From Clostridium sp. AM22-11AC (GTDB taxonomy: Bacteria > Bacillota > Clostridia > Lachnospirales > Lachnospiraceae): a DNA stretch of 64,000 bases. Below, piece by piece: positions 30,718-39,769 of this stretch; position 1 is the first letter of the stretch, and each line of letters starts with the position of its first letter. The stretch spans positions 45,534 through 109,533 of the forward strand of contig NZ_QUCM01000008.1 in the NCBI RefSeq assembly GCF_003473545.1. The letters run 5' to 3'. Below the pieces are notes generated by a model. The model was not told the origin of the DNA. It saw nothing but the letters and a program-made list of their open reading frames with translations, and made no database searches. Made by a program: the position numbers and the translations under genes.

Positions 30718-32868
30718 TTATGCTTCCGCAGCTTTCTCAAGCTGCTCTTTTTCCCTTGCCTCTTCTTCTCCCTCTTCTACAAAACGAGATGGAAGCACCG
30801 GATAAAAATCTTCCGGATGGGAAGCAAAGACCGCACCGCTGTATGCAGGCATTCTTACTTTCAAAATACCGTCTTTTACATGGTAGAATAAAATTCCTGC
30901 ATTGTAGCCGTCCTCTGTTGTTATAATAGGACGTCCCATAATATCTTCATCTGTGATGCCTAACTGCCATACCGGAATTTCTATCGCAGACGGTTGTGGC
31001 AAATTGGAAATAACTGTCACTGTCTGGTATCTGTCCCACATACGGCCATAGGCAATCTGCTGGTTTGCCGCAAATAATGGCTTTACAGCGCCTTTTCGCA
31101 GTGCAGGAAGACGTTTGTGGATACCGGCCATATAACGGTGGAATTCCATTAATTCCAGGTCTTCTCTTCCCCATGGATAAGTTCTTCTGCTGTCCGGATC
31201 GGTCCAGCCGCACACACCGGCCTCATCGCCGTAATACAGTGTAGGAGCACCCGGCCAGGTCATCTGAATCATGACCGCCTCTCTCATAACACATTTCTTT
31301 ACATTTTCAGAAGCACGTTCCGGTCCCATACTTCCGATACGGCCTACTACCTGGTTGGTCCTTGTAAGGAAGCGGGAGTGGTCGTGATTTGACAGCTGGT
31401 TCATGGCTGTAAACACCGTGTTGGTCTGCATCCGGCTCATATGATAAGCCATGGCATCAAAGAAAGACTGTCCATTTCCGTAAAGACCGCCATTATAGCT
31501 GTCACTGTGCTTTTCCATACCTGTCAGGAACCATGTGACCGGCTCCATAAAGGCATCATAGTTCATAATAGAGTCCCACTCATCTCCCTGAAGCCAGCCG
31601 GACGGGTCGCCGTAATGCTCTGCAAGGATCAGTGCCTGGGGATTTGCCTCTTTTACCGCCTTTCTGAATTTTTTCCAGAAAGCGTGATTATATTCTGCTG
31701 TATGTCCCAGATCTGCCGCTACATCCAGACGCCAGCCATCTACGCTGTAAGGCGGAGACACCCATTTTTTTGCCACATTTAAAATATACTCAACTAATTT
31801 ATCAGAGCCTTCATAATTCAGCTTTGGCAGGGTATCATGCCCCCACCAGCCGTCATAGGTGCGGTTGTAAGGCCATGCTTTATCACTGTTGTCATGAAAA
31901 TGGAAAAAGCTGTGATAAGGGCTGTCCTTGGAAATATAGGCCCCTGGCTCATAATCACCGGAACGCTCATAGATCTGCTCTGCATCCAGCCATTTATTAA
32001 AGGATCCGCAGTGATTGAACACACCGTCTAAGATCACCTTCATGCCGCGGTTGTGTACTTCTTTTACGAATTCCGCAAAAAAGGCATCACTGGCTTCCAG
32101 GTTTTCACGGTCTGCGGAGCGCACTACATACCGCTCTGCTTTTGTGTTATCCGCAGCATTCTGATCCACCATGGAACCGCCGTCTTTTACGATCTTTCCA
32201 AAATGAGGATCAATATGTTCATAATCCTGGCAGTCGTATTTATGGTTGGACGGGGATACGAATACCGGGTTTAAATAAATAACTTCTACGCCCAGGCTCT
32301 TGATATAGTCCAGTTTGTCCCACACGCCCTGAAGGTCGCCGCCGTAAAAACAGCCTACGTCCATAGTAGAAGGATTTCTGCTCCAGTCTTTTACCTGGTA
32401 AACCGGTTTGCCAATATAGACATACTCACAGGACTGTACATCATTGGTCGGATCTCCATTGCAGAAACGGTCTACAAAGATCTGGTACATCACGGCACCT
32501 TTTGCCCAGTCCGGAGTGTGAAAACCAGGTGTGATCTTAAAATCAAACTGGTCCGTGTCCTGATCAGAAACTCCCAGACGGTTATACTGACAGACTTCTG
32601 TTCCCTTTACTATTTTAAAATGATACAGGATCTGTTCCTCTCCTGCTGTCATTGTGTGCTCATAATAATCAAAAAGAGTATCTGAGACAGTTTTTTTCAT
32701 CTCTGTCTCTTTCTTTCCCTCTATATAATAAACATGATCCACATCATCCTTTGCCGTGCGCATTCTCACTACAACTTTATCATGAATATCCGGCTCTGCA
32801 GGCATACGGTAATCCTGAGTTTCTGCTGAAAACAGGGCATCCCTGTTTATCTGAATATTATTTTTCAC
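30718..32868 (-). CDS. Cytoplasmic GH13 alpha-glucan hydrolase (neopullulanase/cyclomaltodextrinase-like)
   Basis: This 716-aa glycoside hydrolase acts on alpha-1,4-glucans or maltodextrins. A CBM34-like N-terminal domain (about 1-125) precedes the GH13 barrel: GAVMYQIFVDRFCNGDPTND, VIYLNPVFVSPSNHKYDCQD, DGVFNHCG, nucleophile Asp in VDGWRLDVAADLG, acid/base Glu in ALILAEHYGD, third Asp in QLSNHDHSRF. There is no signal peptide, so it works on imported oligosaccharides. A GTG at 32868 (MKNNIQINRD) is preferred: AGAGGAAAAACCT precedes it, whereas the ATG at 32904 has no ribosome site. The C-terminus is Glu-rich. Monocistronic, with an upstream palindrome that may be an operator. Confidence 0.93.
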   Translation of the reverse strand: MKNNIQINRDALFSAETQDYRMPAEPDIHDKVVVRMRTAKDDVDHVYYIEGKKETEMKKTVSDTLFDYYEHTMTAGEEQILYHFKIVKGTEVCQYNRLGVSDQDTDQFDFKITPGFHTPDWAKGAVMYQIFVDRFCNGDPTNDVQSCEYVYIGKPVYQVKDWSRNPSTMDVGCFYGGDLQGVWDKLDYIKSLGVEVIYLNPVFVSPSNHKYDCQDYEHIDPHFGKIVKDGGSMVDQNAADNTKAERYVVRSADRENLEASDAFFAEFVKEVHNRGMKVILDGVFNHCGSFNKWLDAEQIYERSGDYEPGAYISKDSPYHSFFHFHDNSDKAWPYNRTYDGWWGHDTLPKLNYEGSDKLVEYILNVAKKWVSPPYSVDGWRLDVAADLGHTAEYNHAFWKKFRKAVKEANPQALILAEHYGDPSGWLQGDEWDSIMNYDAFMEPVTWFLTGMEKHSDSYNGGLYGNGQSFFDAMAYHMSRMQTNTVFTAMNQLSNHDHSRFLTRTNQVVGRIGSMGPERASENVKKCVMREAVMIQMTWPGAPTLYYGDEAGVCGWTDPDSRRTYPWGREDLELMEFHRYMAGIHKRLPALRKGAVKPLFAANQQIAYGRMWDRYQTVTVISNLPQPSAIEIPVWQLGITDEDIMGRPIITTEDGYNAGILFYHVKDGILKVRMPAYSGAVFASHPEDFYPVLPSRFVEEGEEEAREKEQLEKAAEA

Positions 32869-32940
32869 AGGTTTTTCCTCTTTTATATTTATTATTAAAT
32901 CCATAATTATTTTAAATCAATTTTTTCAAATATGTAACAC

Positions 32941-32954
32941 ACCGGTATACCGGT
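32941..32954. promoter_or_regulatory. 14-bp palindrome upstream of the GH13 gene (possible operator)
   Basis: ACCGGTATACCGGT is a perfect palindrome 73 bp before the GTG start. Its form suits a dimeric repressor such as a LacI-type sugar regulator; no regulator gene is adjacent. Confidence 0.5.
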
Positions 32955-33007
32955 TATTAACTTTCTTCTCTTTATTTTCCATTTTTTTCCACATATCCAG
33001 ATATGCG

Positions 33008-33035
33008 AAAAGCCTGGCGGGGTAGCCAGGCTTTT
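33008..33035 (-). terminator. Terminator after ftsH
   Basis: AAAAGCCTGGC (33008-33018) and GCCAGGCTTTT (33025-33035) form an 11-bp stem with a 6-base loop and T-runs on both strands. The interval 33036-33200 holds no coding frame. Confidence 0.9.
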
Positions 33036-33200
33036 CAGGAGAAGGTATTTCGTTTCTTATGGGGTGTAGCAAAAACTATATAATGTATTGGGGGGTTACA
33101 TCTATTATAATAGCATAACTCCCCACAAAAGTGTGCACAAAGATATATTTTTTTCACGGTTTTTCGCTGTCAATTTTAACAGCTGCTTTTTGCTGTATTT

Positions 33201-35042
33201 TTACATCTCACCATCATTGTGCATGACAGGTTCGTGATTTTTAAACAAAGCCTCGAATTCTTCCTGTCCGATCTTCTCTTTTTCGATGAGAAGGGCTGCA
33301 CAGGAATGAAGTACATCTTCATGTTCCAGAATGATATTTTTCGCCTTGGTGTAGCATTCATCTACGATCCGCTTTACTTCTTCGTCGATCACATCTGCGA
33401 TCTCGTTTCCGTAGGACTTGGTGTGTGCCAGATCACGGCCGATAAATACTTCGTCCTCATCACTGCCATACTGGATCATTCCCACACGATCAGACATACC
33501 ATACTGGGTGACCATGGCTCTTGCAAGCTTGCTTGCCTGCTTGATATCCTGGGAAGCACCGGTGGTCACATCTTTAAAGATGATCTCCTCTGCAATACGT
33601 CCGCCCAGGTCTACCATAATGTTCTGAAGCATCTTACCCTTTGTATTAAACATTTCATCCTTTTCCGGAAGCGGCATGGTATAACCAGCTGCGCCAACAC
33701 CGGTAGGAATAATGGAAACGGTATGCACAGGACCTACATCAGGAAGCACATGGAACAGGATCGCATGGCCTGCCTCATGGTAAGCAGTGATCTTCTTGTC
33801 TTTCTCAGAGATCACACGGCTCTTCTTCTCAGCACCGATGCCAACCTTTACAAATGCCTTGTCAATATCTGCCTGGCGGATAAAGCGGCGGTTGTCTCTT
33901 GCGGAAATGATTGCTGCCTCATTCATCAGGTTTTCCAAATCTGCACCTGTAAATCCAGCTGTTGTCTGGGCTACTCTGCGAAGGTCTACATCTTCACTTA
34001 AAGGCTTTTCTTTGGAATGTACCTTTAAGATCTCTTCTCTTCCCTTTACATCCGGGCGGCCTACAGCCACCTTACGGTCAAAACGTCCCGGACGAAGGAT
34101 CGCCGGATCAAGGATATCCACACGGTTAGTAGCAGCCATAACGATAATGCCTTCATTGACACCGAAACCATCCATCTCAACCAGTAACTGGTTTAATGTC
34201 TGCTCTCTCTCATCATGTCCGCCGCCCATTCCGGTACCTCTGCGACGGGCCACTGCATCGATCTCATCAATGAAAACGATACATGGTGCATTTTTCTTTG
34301 CTTCTTCAAACAGGTCGCGGACACGGGAAGCGCCCACACCTACGAACATTTCTACGAAATCAGAACCGGAAATGGAAAAAAATGGAACTCCCGCTTCTCC
34401 GGCTACTGCCTTTGCAAGAAGGGTCTTACCGGTTCCTGGAGGGCCTACTAAAAGCATTCCCTTAGGGATACGTGCACCTACGCTGGTGTATTTCTGAGGA
34501 TTTTTTAAGAAATCCACTACTTCTTCCAGCTCCTCTTTTTCCTCTTCCAGACCAGCTACATTGGTGAAATTCACCTTGCTGTCACGGCTGAGTTTTGCAC
34601 GGCTTCTGCCAAAGTTCATCATTCTGGCATTGGAACCGCCGCCTGCTGCTCCACGGTTCATCATGGTAACGATCACTACCACCACTACGATGGAAAGCAT
34701 GAAAGGCATTACCACAGTAAGAAGGGTATTCTCCTGAGGTACATCCTCCATGGAATAATCAATGCTATTGTCCTTTAAAAGCTGCTCTGCATCTTTTACG
34801 TCAGATACGTTCTGGCGGACTGTCTGGCCATTTGCCAGTGTAACTGTCACATATCCGCTTGGTGTCTGGGGATTTGGGCTGATCACTGCCTCTGCCACGT
34901 TTCCGCTTCCCAAGATCTGCTCAAATTCCTGGGCTGTTACCGTCTGTGCCTGCCTTGCATAAGGAAAACGCAGCGCAAGCATAAGAAGGATCAGCATCAG
35001 GATAATAAACATAAAACCTCTGAATGTCTGTTGCTGTTTCAA
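33201..35042 (-). CDS. ftsH: ATP-dependent zinc metalloprotease FtsH
   Basis: This 613-aa membrane AAA+ protease has two N-terminal helices (about 9-25 and 106-128) flanking an extracytoplasmic FtsH-ext domain. The AAA domain has Walker [14 protein letters not shown] (about 200), Walker [12 protein letters not shown] and the second region of homology ([20 protein letters not shown]). The protease domain shows the zinc motif YHEAGHAIL near residue 420. The start is TTG at 35042, with AAGGAGG 7 bases upstream. It follows hpt and tilS in the usual tilS-hpt-ftsH order. Confidence 0.97.
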   Translation of the reverse strand: MKQQQTFRGFMFIILMLILLMLALRFPYARQAQTVTAQEFEQILGSGNVAEAVISPNPQTPSGYVTVTLANGQTVRQNVSDVKDAEQLLKDNSIDYSMEDVPQENTLLTVVMPFMLSIVVVVVIVTMMNRGAAGGGSNARMMNFGRSRAKLSRDSKVNFTNVAGLEEEKEELEEVVDFLKNPQKYTSVGARIPKGMLLVGPPGTGKTLLAKAVAGEAGVPFFSISGSDFVEMFVGVGASRVRDLFEEAKKNAPCIVFIDEIDAVARRRGTGMGGGHDEREQTLNQLLVEMDGFGVNEGIIVMAATNRVDILDPAILRPGRFDRKVAVGRPDVKGREEILKVHSKEKPLSEDVDLRRVAQTTAGFTGADLENLMNEAAIISARDNRRFIRQADIDKAFVKVGIGAEKKSRVISEKDKKITAYHEAGHAILFHVLPDVGPVHTVSIIPTGVGAAGYTMPLPEKDEMFNTKGKMLQNIMVDLGGRIAEEIIFKDVTTGASQDIKQASKLARAMVTQYGMSDRVGMIQYGSDEDEVFIGRDLAHTKSYGNEIADVIDEEVKRIVDECYTKAKNIILEHEDVLHSCAALLIEKEKIGQEEFEALFKNHEPVMHNDGEM

Positions 35043-35073
35043 CGAATTGCCTCCTTAATTTTAGGACCCGGAA

Positions 35074-35619
35074 TTATTCCTGTGTCTCTTCCTGATCCTG
35101 CTCTACCACTCCGATATAAGGAAGGTTGCGGTATTTCTGGTCATAATCCAGTCCATAACCTACTACAAACTCATCCGGAATGGTAAAGCATGTGTAATCT
35201 ACTTTTACCTGCTTCTTTACACGGCGCTCCGGCTTGTCAAGAAGGGTACAAAGATGGATATCCTTCGGTCCTCTCTGCTTTAATACTTCGATCAGGTAAG
35301 CCAGGGTACGGCCGGAATCAATGATATCTTCTACGATCAGGACATTCTTTCCCTCTAACGGTTCATCTAAGTCCTTGATGATCCTTACCACACCGCTGGA
35401 CACAGTGCCTGCGCCGTAACTGGATACGGACATAAAGTCCATGGAAACCGGCATGTTCAGTCTCTTTGCCAGTTCACAGGTAAAAAATACACCACCCTTT
35501 AAAATACAGATCAGGTGAACGCTCTTGCCTGCATAATCTTTGTTGATCTGCTCTGCTACTTCATTGATCCGCTTATCTACTTCTTCTTCTGTTAATAATA
35601 CACGAATTTTGTCTGCCAT
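35074..35619 (-). CDS. hpt: Hypoxanthine phosphoribosyltransferase
   Basis: This 181-aa enzyme converts hypoxanthine or guanine and PRPP to IMP or GMP. The PRPP loop is VLIVEDIIDSGRTLAYLIEV (about 95-115), with LICILKGGVFFTCELAKRLN upstream and YTCFTIPDEFVVGYGLDYDQ near the C-terminus, the standard HPRT pattern. CGGAGGA precedes the ATG. It lies 17 bp after tilS; in Firmicutes the TilS-Hpt pair also activates ftsH, which follows here. Confidence 0.96.
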   Translation of the reverse strand: MADKIRVLLTEEEVDKRINEVAEQINKDYAGKSVHLICILKGGVFFTCELAKRLNMPVSMDFMSVSSYGAGTVSSGVVRIIKDLDEPLEGKNVLIVEDIIDSGRTLAYLIEVLKQRGPKDIHLCTLLDKPERRVKKQVKVDYTCFTIPDEFVVGYGLDYDQKYRNLPYIGVVEQDQEETQE

Positions 35620-35636
35620 GATTTATCCTCCGTTTT

Positions 35637-37013
35637 CTATGATAATGTACTTTGGGAAACTTTCGCCTGTAATACACGCCGTGTATCAGGGCCTATTTTA
35701 TAATAACTGCTGATCCGCCTGCCTATGATCCACATGATATGGTCCCCATCTGCTAACAGGGCTATTTCATCCCTTTTATCTGCAGGTATTTTTTCGTCGA
35801 TCATAAAGCGTCTTAATGGTTTGCGACTGCCATTTTCCAGGGTGATATAATCCCCGGTCTGCCTGGTTCTGACAACGGGCGTACCCTTTATTTTATCACA
35901 GTCGAACCATTTCGTATACGTCTTTTTGGGAAATTCCATTGCTTTTTCATAAGAAAAAACCTCAAAAGAAAGCTCCGGAAGGGGATTTTTTATTCTTTCC
36001 TCCAAAGGCTCCTTTTTTACTGCCTGGAGGCTGATCCCGCCGTATACTTTTCGGGCTTCCAGTCCATAAGGAAGAGACACCTTCCGCCCGGTCTGAAGGT
36101 CAACAAGTTTTTCTACCTGTTCTGCATGGACCAGTCCCAGGTCCTTTGCACACCCGGCTGCTGTTTTTAAAAGTTCCATAACACTGTAAAGGCGGATCAC
36201 CGGATCTGCCTCTTTAAAAGGTCCTTCCGGGATCATCCAGGTATGCTCTTCCTCTTTTACATATTTTTGCACCCACTGATCTGCCTGTTTTTTCAGATAC
36301 ACATCTGCCATTCCTGCCAGATACCCGGCACGGCGTATTCCTGCCTCTGCTCCCGGATTGATCTCTTCTTTGATCGCCGGAAGAATGTGGGAACGGACAC
36401 GGTTTCTGGCATAATAGTCTGTGTCATTACTGGAATCATTGACCCATTTTAACCGTTTTTTTTCAAGATAAGGGATGATATCTTCTTTGGAAACATCCAA
36501 CATAGGGCGTATAATACGATCTCTCACATAGGGGATCCCTTTTAAACCGCCAAGACCGCTACCCCGAAACAGGTTTAAAAGTATGGTCTCCGCCTGATCC
36601 CTGCTGTGATGAGCCACTGCGATCTTTACTGTCTGACCGTTTTCTCCTTCCCAGGCCCCTGCTTCTTCCTCCAGGGCTTTATAACGCAGGATCCTTCCGG
36701 CTTCTTCTTCCGACATCCCCGTCTGGGATGCATATTTTTTTACCTCTGCTTTTATCATATGACAGGGGACACCCAAAGCTTCACTGATCTTTATGGAAAA
36801 ATCCCCATCACGGTCCGCTTCTTCTCCCCGCAGTCCGTGATGGACATGAAGGCTCCTCAGTTTCAGCCCCATTTCCTCTCTCATATCCGCAAGCAGACTT
36901 AAAAGGCAGACAGAGTCTGCCCCTCCGGACAGCGCGATGACCACCTGATCACCGGGCTGCAGCATATGATACCGGCAGATCGTCTGCCTGACTGTATACT
37001 CCAGTTTCTCCAT
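35637..37013 (-). CDS. tilS: tRNA(Ile)-lysidine synthetase TilS
   Basis: This 458-aa enzyme modifies C34 of tRNA-Ile(CAU) to lysidine. The PP-loop VVIALSGGADSVCLLSLLAD is near residues 25-43, followed by SLHVHHGLRGEEADRDGDFS and AVAHHSRDQAETILLNLFRG. The C-terminal substrate-binding domains include a TilS-C end (GDYITLENGSRKPLRRFMID). Length is normal. It precedes hpt and ftsH and is essential in most bacteria. Confidence 0.96.
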   Translation of the reverse strand: MEKLEYTVRQTICRYHMLQPGDQVVIALSGGADSVCLLSLLADMREEMGLKLRSLHVHHGLRGEEADRDGDFSIKISEALGVPCHMIKAEVKKYASQTGMSEEEAGRILRYKALEEEAGAWEGENGQTVKIAVAHHSRDQAETILLNLFRGSGLGGLKGIPYVRDRIIRPMLDVSKEDIIPYLEKKRLKWVNDSSNDTDYYARNRVRSHILPAIKEEINPGAEAGIRRAGYLAGMADVYLKKQADQWVQKYVKEEEHTWMIPEGPFKEADPVIRLYSVMELLKTAAGCAKDLGLVHAEQVEKLVDLQTGRKVSLPYGLEARKVYGGISLQAVKKEPLEERIKNPLPELSFEVFSYEKAMEFPKKTYTKWFDCDKIKGTPVVRTRQTGDYITLENGSRKPLRRFMIDEKIPADKRDEIALLADGDHIMWIIGRRISSYYKIGPDTRRVLQAKVSQSTLS

Positions 37014-37165
37014 AGTATGTTCATTTCCGTTTCTGTCTTGCTTACATGACCCTTAAAGATCATGTCCACTCTTACTATACCCACATCCTTCCCCATACGC
37101 AAGGGGCTCTTTATTTTTGTTACACAACCTTATCCTGCCGCTGTTCTTGCATTGCATATGCAATA

Positions 37166-38566
37166 TTACCGTTTCCACACCTGCGCAGTAAGAACTGTCA
37201 TATCATCCCTTGCCCCGGGAACAAAAGAAAGGGCAAACTCCAGGATCCGCTCTGCCATATCCTGAGGCGGCATTTCCTCCAGACTTTCTAAAAACTGCCC
37301 CATGACCTGTTCCTTATCTTCTCCCGGAAGGGCGTCTAAAACACCGTCCGTCACCATAACAAGCCTGTCCCCGTCCCATAATTTCTGTGAAAGAAGGACC
37401 GGTTCTGCCTGCCCTAAAGCGCCTGCCGGTACCTGGCCTGCTTTTAACACCTGTATGCCTTCTTCTCCCATTACAAAAGTAGGAGCAGCCCCCAGTTTGA
37501 ATACTTCCAGGGCGCCTGTATACAGATCAATACAGCCTGCGTCCAACGCTGCCGGGTGTTGTTCTCCGCCTGCTAAAAGGAGTACTGTATTTACCAGTTT
37601 AAAAGCGGATCTGGGGGCAAAACCGGCTTCCAAAAGCGCCTCTAAAAGTTCCACGATCCGCCGGCTTTCCTGTCCTGCCACTGCCCCGCTTCCCATTCCG
37701 TCACACAGGCTGAACATTACCTGACAGCTGCCTCGCTCACAAAAACTGTAATTATCGCCCGAGTAGCGTTCTCCCTGTTTGGGAACTCCCGCAGCACCCC
37801 AGGTAAGATAATAATCTCCTTTTTCTTCAAACCGCACTGTTTCATACCTGCGTGTGATGATACTGCGACTGTCCTTTGCCGGAAGCCAGGTGGTATCAGG
37901 AAAAACGCTCTCCATCAGCTCTGCCGCATCCTTGGAAGTAACACAGCGTCCGTTTGTGGTCTTTGCTGTAAGATAGATCTCCCTGCGCCCGCTTTCATAT
38001 TCCAGCAAAAGCATACTGTCCACCAGGATATGATACCTGCGAAATGCTTTTTTAACTGCTCCTTTATATTCCTCTGTAATATTTTTTGCTTCATCGATCT
38101 GCCTGGAAAATTCTTCCAGTATCACTGCCAGCTCACGGAACTGGGATATGACCACATCCCTGCTTTCCAGAAAGCGGTTCTTCCAGGACAAATTCATGGA
38201 AGCCCTGGTAAAACTGCGGTTTAACTGCTCTAAGTAATCCCGTTTCCTGCGGCAGTCCTTCTTAAAAAGCTCCGGCATATCCTCTGTGCCGATCCGCCCG
38301 TTCTGTTCAAATATACGCAAAAGATAATACAGATAATAACTGTCTTCTTTTTCACTGTCTGCATAAAGGCTGCATCCGCCACAGTTACCGCAGACCAGTG
38401 CAGCGCAGGTCTGCATGGCAGCCAGTCCATCATCCTTTGTAAGGCTCATTGTCTCACCGGCACCTTCATCAAAGGCCTTTGCCAGCTGCTCTAATGACTG
38501 CGCCATATCTTTTAATTTCCTGGCTGTATAATAATTGATCCCATTTTCATTTTTGCCTGATAACAC
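37166..38566 (-). CDS. spoIIE: SpoIIE-type PP2C serine phosphatase lacking the membrane domain
   Basis: This is a 466-aa protein. The central region (about 10-230) has a Cys cluster (CAALVCGNCGGCSLY) and helical segments as in SpoIIE region II. The PP2C phosphatase domain (about 250-466) shows MFSLCDGMGSGAVAGQESRR, RLVMVTDGVLDALPGEDKEQ and GARDDMTVLTAQVW. SpoIIE of Bacillus has ten membrane helices before this and is about 830 aa; here none are encoded and only 127 bp separate the gene from divIC. A GTG at 38566, preceded by TTAGGAGG, is the likely start. It probably dephosphorylates SpoIIAA to activate sigma-F, but localisation must differ. Confidence 0.85.
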   Translation of the reverse strand: MLSGKNENGINYYTARKLKDMAQSLEQLAKAFDEGAGETMSLTKDDGLAAMQTCAALVCGNCGGCSLYADSEKEDSYYLYYLLRIFEQNGRIGTEDMPELFKKDCRRKRDYLEQLNRSFTRASMNLSWKNRFLESRDVVISQFRELAVILEEFSRQIDEAKNITEEYKGAVKKAFRRYHILVDSMLLLEYESGRREIYLTAKTTNGRCVTSKDAAELMESVFPDTTWLPAKDSRSIITRRYETVRFEEKGDYYLTWGAAGVPKQGERYSGDNYSFCERGSCQVMFSLCDGMGSGAVAGQESRRIVELLEALLEAGFAPRSAFKLVNTVLLLAGGEQHPAALDAGCIDLYTGALEVFKLGAAPTFVMGEEGIQVLKAGQVPAGALGQAEPVLLSQKLWDGDRLVMVTDGVLDALPGEDKEQVMGQFLESLEEMPPQDMAERILEFALSFVPGARDDMTVLTAQVWKR

Positions 38567-38693
38567 AAAAATCCCTCCTAATCTGCGCAACATCCAGTAT
38601 ACGCACCCAGGAGGGAAATATCTGTCATATTTTCATGTTTCTTCCAGAAAATGTTTCGACATTTTCTGCCGGTCATTTATTCCGAAACTCATT

Positions 38694-39011
38694 TTACTGA
38701 TTGGGCTTTAAAAGGATCTCATCCGGATTTACCAGACCCAGTTTCTCCTTTGCAACTTCTTCTGCAAACTGTTTTGTCTTTACATATACCTTGTACTCTT
38801 CCAGCTTTTTCGTCCGTTCTTCTTCTTCCCGTACCTGTTCTTCCAGCTGCTTCTCCTTTTGCTGATAATCCAGGTCAGACTTCTTCAAAGTTGAGCCCTT
38901 GGCATTTACAGCAACTGCAAGACAGAGAACTACCATTGTAACGCCCAGTACAGCCATTCTGTTTGCCCATTTTTCCCGCTTTACGCGTTTTGATCTTCCG
39001 TAGGAGCTCAT
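38694..39011 (-). CDS. divIC: Septum formation initiator, DivIC/FtsB family
   Basis: This 105-aa single-pass protein has a basic cytoplasmic N-terminus (SSYGRSKRVKREKWANR), one membrane helix (MAVLGVTMVVLCLAVAV, about 19-35), an extracytoplasmic coiled coil rich in E/K/Q, and the DivIC end FAEEVAKEKLGLVNPDEILL. It works with FtsL and DivIB in division-site assembly. Its place after yabQ and before spoIIE matches Bacillus and Clostridia. Confidence 0.92.
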   Translation of the reverse strand: MSSYGRSKRVKREKWANRMAVLGVTMVVLCLAVAVNAKGSTLKKSDLDYQQKEKQLEEQVREEEERTKKLEEYKVYVKTKQFAEEVAKEKLGLVNPDEILLKPNQ

Positions 39012-39030
39012 GTATCGGTCACCATCTTTT

Positions 39031-39363
39031 TTATCTATTTCTTTTTATTTTAAACCATTTACCAGCCTTTTTCAAGGCTGCAAAGAGAAACCGGCTGACA
39101 ATTTTATCATAAAGGATCATCCCCGTAAAGACGCCCGCAACTGCATACATCCTGACTCCGCCGTCATTTAGCTCATACAGCAGCATAAAAGTGGCTGTCC
39201 CCGCATAGATCCAGTAAAAAAAGTCTTCTATCCCCATTACAAAAGAGCTGTGTTTTATCATAAGCCGCAATACCCGCAGCAGGTCATACACCAGCATCAG
39301 CCAGCAGCCCACCAACAGGCTCAAAAGTAGCAGCCAGGCTTCAAAACGGATCTGCATGCTCAT
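39031..39363 (-). CDS. yabQ: Spore cortex biosynthesis protein YabQ
   Basis: This 110-aa protein has three to four hydrophobic helices (ALLLLSLLVGCWLMLVYDLL, then DFFYWIYAGTATFMLLYELN and GVRMYAVAGVFTGMILYDKI). The GxxxxxxYDxxR and DFxYW motifs are typical of YabQ, required for spore cortex formation. CTGGAGGTG lies just before the ATG. It follows yabP by 15 bp. Confidence 0.92.
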   Translation of the reverse strand: MSMQIRFEAWLLLLSLLVGCWLMLVYDLLRVLRLMIKHSSFVMGIEDFFYWIYAGTATFMLLYELNDGGVRMYAVAGVFTGMILYDKIVSRFLFAALKKAGKWFKIKRNR

Positions 39364-39378
39364 AAATCACCTCCAGGA

Positions 39379-39666
39379 TTATTTAAAAAGACGGTTAAGA
39401 AATGAGTCTCCCGACCGTTTCAGTGCTGCATTGGAACTGTAATTCAAACTGTCCACCTGTCCTTCCAGATCCAGCTCCCCCTTTTCCAATGTAAGCCGCT
39501 TTACATGAAGTTCCTTTCCCCTGACAGTCAAAAGGCCCATATCCGTATCCAGCACGATCTCATTTTCATCAAAAGACACCACATCATTGACTCCTGTTAC
39601 AGAACCTGTATGCCTGTCCGAAAGCACCAGCCGGTGAAGCCTGCCGGATGATATTTTTTCTTCCAT
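39379..39666 (-). CDS. yabP: Sporulation protein YabP
   Basis: This 95-aa protein reads MEEKISSGRLHRLVLSDRHT, GSVTGVNDVVSFDENEIVLD, TDMGLLTVRGKELHVKRLTL, the YabP/YqfC fold. YabP acts at the forespore-mother cell interface in sporulation. The ATG at 39666 was chosen over 39693 because GGGGG lies 8 bases upstream and the family starts there. It is separated from its usual upstream neighbour rqcP by the WYL-AAA insertion. Confidence 0.92.
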   Translation of the reverse strand: MEEKISSGRLHRLVLSDRHTGSVTGVNDVVSFDENEIVLDTDMGLLTVRGKELHVKRLTLEKGELDLEGQVDSLNYSSNAALKRSGDSFLNRLFK

Positions 39667-39769
39667 AAAAATTACCCCCATATATTCACTCATTAACCTG
39701 CTCTGAGCTTTCAGAGTATGTATCAGTTAAATATATGGGGTGGAAACACATTCTATGACTTTTAAGTTT

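Noticed and set aside
33219..34497. Two long plus-strand open frames opposite ftsH
   Set aside because: They are shadows of the strongly conserved ftsH reading frame; compositions are Cys/Ser-rich and not protein-like.
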